NCBI GenBank assembly: GCA_031290985.1 | Contig: JARLJW010000094.1 | Span: 111,371 to 175,370 of the forward strand | Direction of reading: 5' to 3' | DNA length: 64,000 nt | Origin: Verrucomicrobiia bacterium | GTDB lineage: Bacteria; Verrucomicrobiota; Verrucomicrobiia; Limisphaerales; UBA11358 | The notes under the pieces: generated by a model | Database searches by the model: none | Told to the model about the DNA's origin: nothing | What the model saw: the letters and a program-made list of their open reading frames with translations, nothing else | Shown: piece by piece, positions 8,361 through 17,110 of the stretch | Layout: each line of letters opens with the position of its first letter | Position numbering within the stretch: the stretch's first letter is position 1 | Program-made: the position numbers and the translations under genes

Positions 8361-10378
8361 TTTGAAGTGATTTGGACAGCTACGTGATCAAAGACCGCCG
8401 TGGTGAACACATCTTTCTTTCCGCCGGTGACCGCCAGGCCAGCGAGACATTGATCCGTCATCGCCACGGTGCGCGAGCCGGCCTTGAACCAGTTCACGCC
8501 GTCAACTGATTGATACCCGGTGAACGTGTCGCCGGCCCGCTGGATTTTGAACCACACCGGCAGCCACGTGTAATCGTTGCCCGCCTGCGAGGCCATCGAA
8601 GCCCCGGCCTCATCCCGCGTTCCCAACCGGCACTGTCGGCTCCCGATTTCCCCCAATGTCAACGCCACTGTTTTTGCATCTGCGGCAACCGACTCGCGTG
8701 CCATCAGGCCGATCTTCTCCCGCCCGCTCCAGTCCGCGCTGACGAGCCGGGCAGTGAGGATGAAACCGCCGCTCGCCACGCAATGCGTGAATTTGCAGAC
8801 ATCGGATTTTCCGCCGATGTTCCCGCCCGCACTATTGACGATGAAAGTGTTTTCGCCAACTCCGGCAAACGTCGCGCCGCCCGCCATGCCCCCTTTGCCA
8901 ACATCGGCGTTGATCCAGTGGGCCGGAATCCCTCCAGCGGCAGCAGGCTGTGCGGTCGCGGGCCGGGAATTCGCGCTGACGCCCGCCTGATTCCCTGCCG
9001 CGACGACGTAGTAATACGTCACCCCGTTCGAGACCGGGGTATCCGTGTATTGGGGTGCGGAATTGGCCTTCCATGAAGCGATGTCCTTGAAGGGCCCGCC
9101 CCGATCCGTGGACCGACGTACCACGTAGCCTTGCGCGGTGTCGTTGGAAGATTTTTCCCAGTTCAGGAACACCTGCGAAACGCCCGCCTGGGCCGTCAGT
9201 CCCGCCGGCACCGGCGGAATGGGATTCGGCGGAAAAGGTGAAGCCGTCGCATCCAGTGTAAAGGTCAATGTGCCGTAACCGAAATGATCCCCGCTGCCTC
9301 GCTCCGGGCGCATGAGTTTTGTCATCGCCGTGGAATAGGGGGCAGGCAAACCGCGCCGGACGACATAGTGATTGTATATCAACTCCCACACCGGACGGTC
9401 GAGCCGCCCCAGGCCGTTGATGGAAATGGCCGGTTGCCGGGCCTCCGCGCAGTTGTTGTAGAACGTGTAGGGTATGGTTGAAGCCGGATAGGCCAGGTTG
9501 CACTTGGCGACATATTCCGCGCCGGCCAGCAGCCGGTTGTCCGCGCAGCCGAAGAGGTCCACGCCTTGATTCCACGCTACCTGGCAGGCGCTGCCCAGCA
9601 GGCCGACGCCGAGTTGCGCGTGCTCCTGGTCGCGACCGCTCTCCTGCCATTGCGCAAAATTGGTGGCATACAAAAACGGAACGGCGTTGGAGATGCTGCC
9701 CATCCCCTGCCCGTTTTTGAAATATTCGACACCCTCGTTGAACATGTTCGTGTCGTCGCATAGCACGCCCATCGCGATCAAGGCGCCGAGGTTGCACGCA
9801 TCCCAGTTCGCCCAGAAATAACTGTCGCACCGGCCCGCATGGTTCCGCAGGAAGCCGTGGCATACGGGATAACAATACTCCACCAGCATGTTGGTGAAGC
9901 TGGAAAAATCCCGCACCTGCCAGCCGGGATAGACGCGCAGCAACTCGCCCGCGAGCGCAAAATTAAAAATCGGAATGCCGCTCAGGCCGGGAATGTCATT
10001 GCCGGTCGGCACCTGGTTCACCGCTTTTGACCAGGCGTTGCAGATCCGCACCGCGCACTCGGCATGGTTGGTGTCGCCGGAAATATACCAGCGCAGCGCA
10101 TTGAGATAGGCCGCGTGCGCGTCGAGATCGGCGCGCTGCCGGCTGTCGCCCAGGTTCGCCCGCGCGGCCGGCTGCCAATTGCTCTGCGCCTGCGGATCCC
10201 GTTCGAGCGCGTGCCACCCATCAATCCATGGCGAATTACCGGCGAGCACGTTGGTCTTCATCCGCTCCAAATCCGCCAGCGTATGCAAGCCGCCTGGATG
10301 AACGAATGGCTGTGCCCTTGCCCTGATCATGAAAGTCGTCACCGCCAGCGACAGGAGCAAGATGAGTTTGAATTTCAT
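8357..10378 (-). CDS. Alginate-lyase-family (alpha/alpha-toroid) lyase with FnIII and C-terminal beta-sandwich
   Basis: 673 residues with a signal peptide (FKLILLLSLAVTTFMIRARA). Residues about 25-370 match the alginate-lyase superfamily helical fold: FVHPGGLHTLADLERMKTNV at the start, then a Trp/Asn/His-rich core (FWANWDACNLGALIAMGV) and the QESGRDQEHAQLGVGLL loop found in PL38/PL5-like enzymes. A fibronectin III domain follows (about 390-475), then a beta-sandwich of about 190 residues (AGGATFAGVGENTF to the end) like the one in the 1376-aa neighbour. It probably eliminates uronic-acid-containing chains (alginate, glucuronan or similar) outside the cytoplasm. It abuts the GH29 gene with no gap and overlaps GH27 by 4 bp. 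Exact PL family and substrate are uncertain. Confidence 0.82.
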   Translation of the reverse strand: MKFKLILLLSLAVTTFMIRARAQPFVHPGGLHTLADLERMKTNVLAGNSPWIDGWHALERDPQAQSNWQPAARANLGDSRQRADLDAHAAYLNALRWYISGDTNHAECAVRICNAWSKAVNQVPTGNDIPGLSGIPIFNFALAGELLRVYPGWQVRDFSSFTNMLVEYCYPVCHGFLRNHAGRCDSYFWANWDACNLGALIAMGVLCDDTNMFNEGVEYFKNGQGMGSISNAVPFLYATNFAQWQESGRDQEHAQLGVGLLGSACQVAWNQGVDLFGCADNRLLAGAEYVAKCNLAYPASTIPYTFYNNCAEARQPAISINGLGRLDRPVWELIYNHYVVRRGLPAPYSTAMTKLMRPERGSGDHFGYGTLTFTLDATASPFPPNPIPPVPAGLTAQAGVSQVFLNWEKSSNDTAQGYVVRRSTDRGGPFKDIASWKANSAPQYTDTPVSNGVTYYYVVAAGNQAGVSANSRPATAQPAAAGGIPAHWINADVGKGGMAGGATFAGVGENTFIVNSAGGNIGGKSDVCKFTHCVASGGFILTARLVSADWSGREKIGLMARESVAADAKTVALTLGEIGSRQCRLGTRDEAGASMASQAGNDYTWLPVWFKIQRAGDTFTGYQSVDGVNWFKAGSRTVAMTDQCLAGLAVTGGKKDVFTTAVFDHVAVQITSK

Positions 10379-11890
10379 TTAATTCTTCCAGACACTTTGT
10401 ATCGGTTGGTCATAAACCACGGCAACCACGGAATCCGCCGGGGAGGCATTCCAGTCAATATCGCGAATGCTGATGGTACTGTCACCCTCGAAAGGCAGCG
10501 GTTTCCCATCATAGACGGCATAGGCTTTTTTGACGCGCAGTTTGCCAAGCGGCGGCAGGGTGAAAGCATTCCCGGCGTAATCCTTCAAGAGATGCACAAA
10601 GACGGTGGAATCTTTGTAACAATAGCCGTATTGCCGGTCAACGGGCTGCCACGGCCCGCCGCGCGTGCCGTATATGGCATCGCCCATCTTGTTCATCCAG
10701 GCGCCCATCTCGCGCAGGCGTTGCTGTTCCACTTCGGGAATCACCCCGTGCCGGTCGGGCGTTACGTTCAACAGAAACGTCATGTTACGAACAGTGCAGT
10801 CGGCCATGTAGCGCACCAATTGATCGAGCGACAATATGTTGCCCTTCGCGATGGAATTGGAGTTGTATCCCCAGCCGCCGTTTTGAATGGTCAGATTCTT
10901 GTCGCAAATTTCGCTGCTGCGAATCGTGCCCGTCGTCTCCCGCGGGCCTTCCTCCTCGATAATGTCGCCCATCCAGCCGTAACGGAGATTGGTGATGGCG
11001 TCGGGTTGATATTTTCGCACCATGCCCATGATTCCAAGCGGCTTGCCGGTGCCGGCTTCGTAATCTTGCCATTCCGGGGAAACTGGCCAGCGATTCGCGG
11101 GGTCAAGATACTTGCCCGGTTCATGAAAAAAAGCCGCGTCGGCATCGGCGCCTTTTTGGGCGAGCCAGCCGCCATCCCAGTAGATGTGGTCGATCTTGCC
11201 GTAGCTGGTCAGGAGTTTTTTGACGTTCGCATAATTTTCCTCCTTCATCAGGCGCGCATTTTCCCTGTGGGCAGGATCCGTCTTATATCCAAATTTATTG
11301 GGCTGGCAGTTCGTGCCAGTCACATCGTAGTAACCTGGATAACGCCAGCTCAATGGCGAATAATATATGCCGACCCTCAAGCCCGCACCCCGGCAGGCCT
11401 TCACATATTCCGCGACCAGGTCCCGGTGCAAAGTCTGCACGCTGGTGAAGGCATTCGGGTGCGGACTGTCGAACAGGCTGAAGCCATCGTGATGACGCGT
11501 GGTCAGGCACATCCATTTCATGCCGGCGTCCCTCGCCAGTTGCGCCCACGCTTCGGGATGATAGTCGGCGGCGTCAAAATACGCTTCACCGCTTTCAGGG
11601 AATGGGTATTGCCGATATTTCTCCGGCGAGATCGCCTCATGTTCCATGACCCATTCACCGCGACCGACGCCGGAATACAAACCCCAATGAATGAACATGC
11701 CGAATTTTCCATCAAGGAACCAATCCAGTTTTTCATTGGGAAGTTGGGTGATGCCCAGGCTCGTCTGCGGAACACGCACCGCAGGTCTGGGCGGCGCAGG
11801 CGGTTCAGCGTTCACCGCCAACGCGGGCGCGACGAAGCACGCCAGAAACAGGGCGGCGAATTGTGGAATCCAAGTTCTTGGTTTGTTCAT
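10379..11890 (-). CDS. GH29 alpha-L-fucosidase, secreted
   Basis: 503 residues with a signal peptide (FAALFLACFVAPALAVNAEP). GH29 hallmarks are present: KLDWFLDGKFGMFIHWGLYS at the barrel entrance, MKWMCLTTRHHDGFSLFDS, and the nucleophile Asp of KIDHIYWDGGW at about residue 239. The acid/base residue varies between subfamilies and cannot be assigned by eye. A C-terminal beta-sandwich covers roughly the last 90 residues. The enzyme hydrolyses terminal alpha-L-fucosyl (in some members alpha-L-galactosyl) residues. It lies 8 bp after the 1376-aa gene and directly before the second lyase gene in a tightly packed operon. A side-chain-trimming role on a fucose-bearing polysaccharide fits the context. 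Confidence 0.94.
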   Translation of the reverse strand: MNKPRTWIPQFAALFLACFVAPALAVNAEPPAPPRPAVRVPQTSLGITQLPNEKLDWFLDGKFGMFIHWGLYSGVGRGEWVMEHEAISPEKYRQYPFPESGEAYFDAADYHPEAWAQLARDAGMKWMCLTTRHHDGFSLFDSPHPNAFTSVQTLHRDLVAEYVKACRGAGLRVGIYYSPLSWRYPGYYDVTGTNCQPNKFGYKTDPAHRENARLMKEENYANVKKLLTSYGKIDHIYWDGGWLAQKGADADAAFFHEPGKYLDPANRWPVSPEWQDYEAGTGKPLGIMGMVRKYQPDAITNLRYGWMGDIIEEEGPRETTGTIRSSEICDKNLTIQNGGWGYNSNSIAKGNILSLDQLVRYMADCTVRNMTFLLNVTPDRHGVIPEVEQQRLREMGAWMNKMGDAIYGTRGGPWQPVDRQYGYCYKDSTVFVHLLKDYAGNAFTLPPLGKLRVKKAYAVYDGKPLPFEGDSTISIRDIDWNASPADSVVAVVYDQPIQSVWKN

Positions 11891-11898
11891 TTTTCCGG

Positions 11899-14800
11899 TT
11901 AGATACCATTCGGATACTTGAGACGAAAGAAGACACTGCTGTTGGCGGTGCCGATGGGAATCGTAATCTGATTCGTCGCCGTCGAATTGGTGATGTTCAC
12001 CCAGTTCGTTCCCAACCCGGTGTTGGGGGAATTCGTCTGTATTTGCAACGTCCAGCCGGTGTGATCTTGCGGCCAGAAAAGCTGCAACTGTGAACCGTTA
12101 GAACTCATCCCCAACCCGGGAACCGTCGTGGCGACAGGCACCACGCTGGTTGCCGCCGAATCCGCCGTTTCCCCTCCGGAATAGAGTCCGGATACGACGA
12201 AATAATATGCTCCGCCATTGGCCAAACCAGTGTTGATATAGTTGGTGGCCGTCACGGTGGCGATCAGGTTATAGGTCGCCCCCCCATCGGTGGATCGCTT
12301 CAAGTTGTAGCCGGTCGCACCGGCCGAGCTGTTCCATCTCAAACTGGCTTGCGCATCGCCCGCCGTTGCCAGCAAGTTTGTCGGCACGGCTGGGATCGTC
12401 ACGATGGCCAGGGCAATTTGGTGTGAATTGCTCACCAAAACTCCGCTGCTTCCAGCCGGGGTGAGCAGTTGCAAGTTGGCAAAACTGCCATTCAAGTTGC
12501 CAGCGTAACTGATCAATGGATAAAGGTTGCCGACGGCCGGAATGTTTGTGCCGGTGATTTCGACGGTGCAACCGCCACTGAGGGTCAAGTTGGAGGCGAT
12601 CAGCGCCGCCACGGCCGGGTTCGTTGCGTTCTGAAATTCCAGCGTCGTTCCCGCCGCCATGGTCAGGTTGGAAACCAGCGCCGAACCGGTCGAGAGGTTG
12701 GTGATTCCCAATGTCGCCCCGTTCGCCACCACGAAATTCCCCTTGCCGGCAAATGCCGTGGAGATAATCAACTCGCCGTTGCTGACGGTTGTGAGGCCCG
12801 TGTAGGCGTTCGGACCTGTTAGCGTCAATGTGCCCGTGCCGACTTTCGTCAGCGCGATGATACCGTTGGCTCCGTTGGCTTCCATGGTACCCGCAAAAGT
12901 CGTGCTGGTATTCAAGCCACCCACACTCAAGGTGGCGACGACCGGGCCAGATGAAATATTCGCCAGACCAACAGAACCTGCGCCACCGGACATGGAACCA
13001 AAATTGATTGTCCCGGTGCCGAAATTGAACCGCGTGCGCTGGCTGTACTGGCTTTCATTGAAAACCCAGGCCGCACTGGCGCTGCCGGCGTTCGGGCTGT
13101 CAAACCGCAACGAGGTATTGCCGGCGTCTTGAATCCAAGTTCCGGAAAATCCGCCGTTATTGCCGCCCAGCCCGACTTGGGAGGTGATGCCGTTCACCGT
13201 CTGGTGGATGATTCCATTGCCCGTGATATTGCCATTCCACGTCCAGTTGTTGCCGTTGACGGCTTGAATATTGTTGCTCCCCGACGCCTGGATGTTGTTG
13301 GCAATGGTGTAGCCGCCGTTGTTGTTTATCGTGCCGCCATTCAGCGTGACAATGCCTGTTCCCAGGGCCGAATTGTTGCCGACGGTAATTGTCCCATTGT
13401 TGATAAATGTTCCGCCGCTGTATGTGTTTGCCAGATTGAACACGTTGATGGCGCTGCCGTTCTTCACGACGTAACCAGTGCCGCCGATGCCGGATCCTCC
13501 GGTTGAAGTGAAGGTGTAAGTTTTGGCGGAGTTGTTCAGCAGGATGTAGGCGGGCGAAACATTAATGGCCACATTCACCAGATTCGAACTCGTCGTGTCG
13601 TCGAACTGCGCGGAATTACCGTTCAAATAATTCACAGCCACACCATTGCTCAGCCAGTTGGCCGTGTTGTTGATATTCCAATTGGTATTGATTGCCCCGC
13701 TCCAAATCACGGTTGTCCCCGCCGCCACCCCCGGGGTGACGCTGACCTCGCTCGAATTGGTGCTTTCACCCGAAGTATTGGTTGCGGACACCACATAATA
13801 ATAGGTGGTTCCGTTAACCAAACCGCTGTTCACAAAGCTGATACCCGTCAGATTTGTGAGGGTCATATACCCGCTGCCGCTGATGGTGGAACGTTTCAGA
13901 TTGTAGCTGGCCGCGCCGCCGGTAGGCGTCCAAAACAGCGTCGCTTGGGCATTACCCGCCAAAGCCGTCAGCCCCGTGGGTGCCGGCGGCGGCGGCTGCG
14001 TGGTGGCACCGTCCGGTGGTGAAATTGCGCTCGCGCCGGCGGAATTCGAGGCGGTGATGACGTAATAGTAAGTGGTATTGGGAGCCAGATTTGTGTCCAC
14101 ATAACTTGCGTTGGTCACCGTGGCGATGGCGGCATACGGGCCGCCGTTGGTGGTGGAACGCATCACGTTGTAGCTGCTTGCCCCAAAGGATTGCAGCCAG
14201 CGCAGCGGCACCTGTCGCGCATCAGGCGAGGCGTAGATCGCATAGGGTGCCGCCGGCACAATGGCGTTGCCGCCATCGCCGCCGGTAATGCTGACGTCGC
14301 TGAACGCCGACGTGTTCAAGGTGCCGTTGTTCAGTGAACAAACCACCAATCCGATGTAGGTCGTGCTGGGCATGTTGGCGAATTGCCCTGCGCCGATGCA
14401 GGCCCAGCTTGTGCCGTCGAGTGAGGTGTAAAGATTGATCATGTTTCCGAGACGTTCGACCTTTACCCAATAATTTGTCTGCGGGAGGGCGCGCGAATTC
14501 TTCTCCCAGTTTGATCCGCCATAAACTTGAGTCCAGCCGTGCAGGAAAAACTCCGCCGTCTGCGCCGCCGTCACCCCCACCCAGGCGCGATTGGCTGAAG
14601 ATGAGGAAAGCGAGTCGCGGATCATCACGCCCGCCTTGGCGGTGGCAGCAGTGTTCTGCACGGAGTTGACCTTGGCAATGATGGTGCAATCGCCCGCAAC
14701 CTGCTTGTAAACAAAATGGCAACTGTCGGCATTGTGCGTCCAAATCTCCGTGCCGCCACCCTTCACCGTCCAGATGCCTCCGCTGTAACTTCCGCTGCCG

Positions 14801-16029
14801 GTCGGACTCGCTCCGCCAATGTCGGTGTTGATCAAACCAGTCGTCACGGTGGCGGCGGCCGGATAAGTAATGGTCGCCGGGAGCGCGGCGGTGGAAGTGT
14901 CGCTATCTTTAAGGTAGCAGAAGCTGTCCTGGTTCTCGCTCTGGGTGGCCCGCTTGAGAACCATCCACGGCGTCGTCAATCCCTTGCGCAACACATAAGC
15001 ACTCCGCAAGATGTTGCCTTGCATTGGTTCGCCAATCCAAACGCCCCCCACCGAACTCGCACCCGCATTGGTCGCATTGCTCAAGTAAAGCCAGTCCGTG
15101 GTGCCATAAGGAATGAAGGCCGCCGGCGGTGGCAAGTTGTTCCGGGCATAGTATTCACCACAGGCCAGCAGCCGGTTGTCTCCCTCTGAATAAACATCCA
15201 CGCCTTGCTTCCAAAACACTTCGGCCAGAAAGGCCATCTGGAGCAAATCATCATAGCCATGCCCCGCGTCACGTCCCGTTTCCCCCATTTCCCCGCTGGT
15301 GAGACAGTTGTTATTCAACCCGAAAGATGCACCGGTCCGGTAAAGATACAGGCAGTGATTAAACTTGTTGGTGTCATCCATGAAAACCGCACACGCCAGG
15401 CCGCCCGAAACACCCAGCGCACCTTTGTTTGATGGCCCCATTTCATCGTTGCCAGCACCGGTGGCCGGCCAGTAAACATTGGCGAAAAGGTTGGAAACCG
15501 CCAAGGTATCCGCCGCCGTCCAACCCGGCCACGTTCCGCGCAAAATATCCGCGCCGCCACCATAGCGATAAGCATAATCGCCAAGGTCCAGCGCACTCTC
15601 GATGCCATTGAAATTGGTCATCGTGTTGGCCCAAGCGATGAGGATGTCATGGGACTTCTGCGCATAGTTGGTGTTGCCGGTGAAATACCACATGCGCGCC
15701 AGATTGAAGATCGCCTGCATGTCGTTCTTCCACGCCCATTCGTTGTCGTAGTTGCCAGCAAGATTACGGTTCACATAACCGAATGGACCCTGCATGGTGT
15801 AGGCAAGCTGGGAGCGGGAGTCCGCCATCAACGCGTTGTAACCATCGCTCCAGGGCAGCGTGTTCAGGTTGGATTTGACCGCGTTGAGATCAGCGATGGT
15901 CAGCGGAATACCCGGGTGTTGGAACGCATAAACCTTGCTGTCAACGGCCGCAAATAAAACCGCCATGACCGCCAGAAGCAGCCATTCGACTGGTCGCAAC
16001 CTTCGATGATCAACTTTGGTCGTAAACAC
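11899..16029 (-). CDS. Giant secreted lyase: alginate-lyase-like domain fused to FnIII and autotransporter-associated beta-strand repeats
   Basis: 1376 residues; the first codon is GTG and the exact start is unsure. A hydrophobic leader (VEWLLLAVMAVLFAAVDSKV) precedes a helical lyase domain at about 35-370, with ETGRDAGHGYDDLLQM and EVFWKQGVDVYSEGDNRLL aligning with the same loops in the 673-aa lyase two genes downstream. Next come a DUF1349-like beta-sandwich (about 395-590), two FnIII domains (about 590-680 and 681-770), Gly/Asn/Thr-rich beta-strand repeats (about 776-1200; LTKVGTGTLTLTGPNAYTGL), a third FnIII and a C-terminal module with FWPQDHTGWTLQ and VFFRLKYP. There is no beta-barrel translocator. 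An extracellular, surface-attached lyase is inferred. Confidence 0.82.
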   Translation of the reverse strand: MFTTKVDHRRLRPVEWLLLAVMAVLFAAVDSKVYAFQHPGIPLTIADLNAVKSNLNTLPWSDGYNALMADSRSQLAYTMQGPFGYVNRNLAGNYDNEWAWKNDMQAIFNLARMWYFTGNTNYAQKSHDILIAWANTMTNFNGIESALDLGDYAYRYGGGADILRGTWPGWTAADTLAVSNLFANVYWPATGAGNDEMGPSNKGALGVSGGLACAVFMDDTNKFNHCLYLYRTGASFGLNNNCLTSGEMGETGRDAGHGYDDLLQMAFLAEVFWKQGVDVYSEGDNRLLACGEYYARNNLPPPAAFIPYGTTDWLYLSNATNAGASSVGGVWIGEPMQGNILRSAYVLRKGLTTPWMVLKRATQSENQDSFCYLKDSDTSTAALPATITYPAAATVTTGLINTDIGGASPTGSGSYSGGIWTVKGGGTEIWTHNADSCHFVYKQVAGDCTIIAKVNSVQNTAATAKAGVMIRDSLSSSSANRAWVGVTAAQTAEFFLHGWTQVYGGSNWEKNSRALPQTNYWVKVERLGNMINLYTSLDGTSWACIGAGQFANMPSTTYIGLVVCSLNNGTLNTSAFSDVSITGGDGGNAIVPAAPYAIYASPDARQVPLRWLQSFGASSYNVMRSTTNGGPYAAIATVTNASYVDTNLAPNTTYYYVITASNSAGASAISPPDGATTQPPPPAPTGLTALAGNAQATLFWTPTGGAASYNLKRSTISGSGYMTLTNLTGISFVNSGLVNGTTYYYVVSATNTSGESTNSSEVSVTPGVAAGTTVIWSGAINTNWNINNTANWLSNGVAVNYLNGNSAQFDDTTSSNLVNVAINVSPAYILLNNSAKTYTFTSTGGSGIGGTGYVVKNGSAINVFNLANTYSGGTFINNGTITVGNNSALGTGIVTLNGGTINNNGGYTIANNIQASGSNNIQAVNGNNWTWNGNITGNGIIHQTVNGITSQVGLGGNNGGFSGTWIQDAGNTSLRFDSPNAGSASAAWVFNESQYSQRTRFNFGTGTINFGSMSGGAGSVGLANISSGPVVATLSVGGLNTSTTFAGTMEANGANGIIALTKVGTGTLTLTGPNAYTGLTTVSNGELIISTAFAGKGNFVVANGATLGITNLSTGSALVSNLTMAAGTTLEFQNATNPAVAALIASNLTLSGGCTVEITGTNIPAVGNLYPLISYAGNLNGSFANLQLLTPAGSSGVLVSNSHQIALAIVTIPAVPTNLLATAGDAQASLRWNSSAGATGYNLKRSTDGGATYNLIATVTATNYINTGLANGGAYYFVVSGLYSGGETADSAATSVVPVATTVPGLGMSSNGSQLQLFWPQDHTGWTLQIQTNSPNTGLGTNWVNITNSTATNQITIPIGTANSSVFFRLKYPNGI
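12778..13345 (-). repeat. Beta-strand module copy A (in the 1376-aa protein)
   Basis: One of three closely related segments of about 567 bp (190 residues). It runs from GGYTIANN through NGIIHQTVNGITSQVGLGG and TWIQDAGNTSLRFDSPNAG to NAYTGLTTV. Copies B and C are in the 2069-aa gene. Long stretches are nearly the same at DNA level, for example GGGCTGTCAAACC on the plus strand. Confidence 0.8.
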
Positions 16030-16140
16030 GGTTTGATTTTTCGTGCACTTTGCAGCCTGAAACTTCAGACCGTCATATTCGCCCGGCTGTCGCCACCCGC
16101 AACTCGCGAAAGATCGCCCAGAATTCGTGGGGTATCCATT

Positions 16141-17010
16141 TCAAGGATGGCCTTGGGAAATGCTGTTTCCATTCCAATAGAGCTGCCACAGGTTGTTTAG
16201 CTTCACGGCTTCGGCATGGCCGTCAACAAAGCTGATATTGATGGCACTGGGAATGGTTACGGTTGGGGTGACGACCAGGCTGCGCGGGGCTGAACCGGGC
16301 GGTCCCGACCCATGTCGCGCGACGAGGACACGGCTGATGGGCGCTGACTGCGCCCCGACCGTGTTCGGAGGTGAAACCAAGGGGCTGTATAAATCCGCAA
16401 ATGGACTTAAAGAAGTATTGGCCCTGTCCACATAGGACGCATCATTATGCACCCAAACATCCGGCCAGATTCCGTCACAAAACATCGGGGTTTCTGACGA
16501 ATGCTTGACCGCCGATTCTTTCATATAGGACCCGCCCGGATCGTCTTGCACCCATACGGTGGGGGGGCTGGCGCCACCCGTGCTGTACAACCAGCCATTG
16601 ATGGTATAACTGCCCTGGTTGGTCGGATCCACGCTGCCGACCCAGTTCCAACAATGTTCAGCGTCGCCTTTATTCTGCCCGGTAATCCCATCGATCGGTT
16701 GCGACGCCGCCGGACAAAGCCTCAATTTGCTTACATTCCCAGAACCGCTGGCAATCGCGTTCAACCACAGGCCGCCACTCCCGGCATATTCAATTTGGCC
16801 ATTTTCTTGTTGAAACATGATGCCAGCGATCGCGAGTTGTTTGGTGTTGGAAAGACAACTGATATTTTTTGATTTCCGTTTTGCCGCCGCCAACGCGGGC
16901 AAAAGCATTGCCGCCAGAATGGCAATGATGGCAATCACCACCAGGAGTTCAATCAAGGTGAAGCCATCGCGGTTCCGTGCCGCGACCGGTGGACGAATCA
17001 TTTTTTTCAT
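16141..17010 (-). CDS. Pseudopilin-like protein (prepilin N-terminal methylation motif, H-X9-DG type)
   Basis: 289 residues. After a short basic leader the class-III prepilin signal GFTLIELLVVIAIIAILAAM is textbook: cleavage after Gly, Glu at +5, and a hydrophobic helix that packs into a pilus or pseudopilus. The rest is a globular domain with the late motif SFVDGHAEAV, found in the expanded pseudopilin families of Planctomycetes, Verrucomicrobia and Lentisphaerae (DUF1559-related). It lies 100 bp downstream of the 2069-aa beta-strand gene on the same strand. A second pseudopilin directly follows the 1425-aa beta-strand gene, so the pairing seems real. A role in secretion or display of the giant protein is inference. 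Function in this expanded family is poorly known. Confidence 0.85.
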   Translation of the reverse strand: MKKMIRPPVAARNRDGFTLIELLVVIAIIAILAAMLLPALAAAKRKSKNISCLSNTKQLAIAGIMFQQENGQIEYAGSGGLWLNAIASGSGNVSKLRLCPAASQPIDGITGQNKGDAEHCWNWVGSVDPTNQGSYTINGWLYSTGGASPPTVWVQDDPGGSYMKESAVKHSSETPMFCDGIWPDVWVHNDASYVDRANTSLSPFADLYSPLVSPPNTVGAQSAPISRVLVARHGSGPPGSAPRSLVVTPTVTIPSAINISFVDGHAEAVKLNNLWQLYWNGNSISQGHP

Positions 17011-17110
17011 AACATTTAAATTTTATTATCTGCCGTTTCGCGCGGCGTGCCGGAACCCAAACCGTCATCCCGCCATCACACCGGACGCGCCCCGCAACTC
17101 GTTTAATTCT

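Noticed and set aside
10064..11902. 612-codon plus-strand frame opposite GH29 and the lyase
   Set aside because: An antisense shadow of two well-supported genes; no domain and biased composition.
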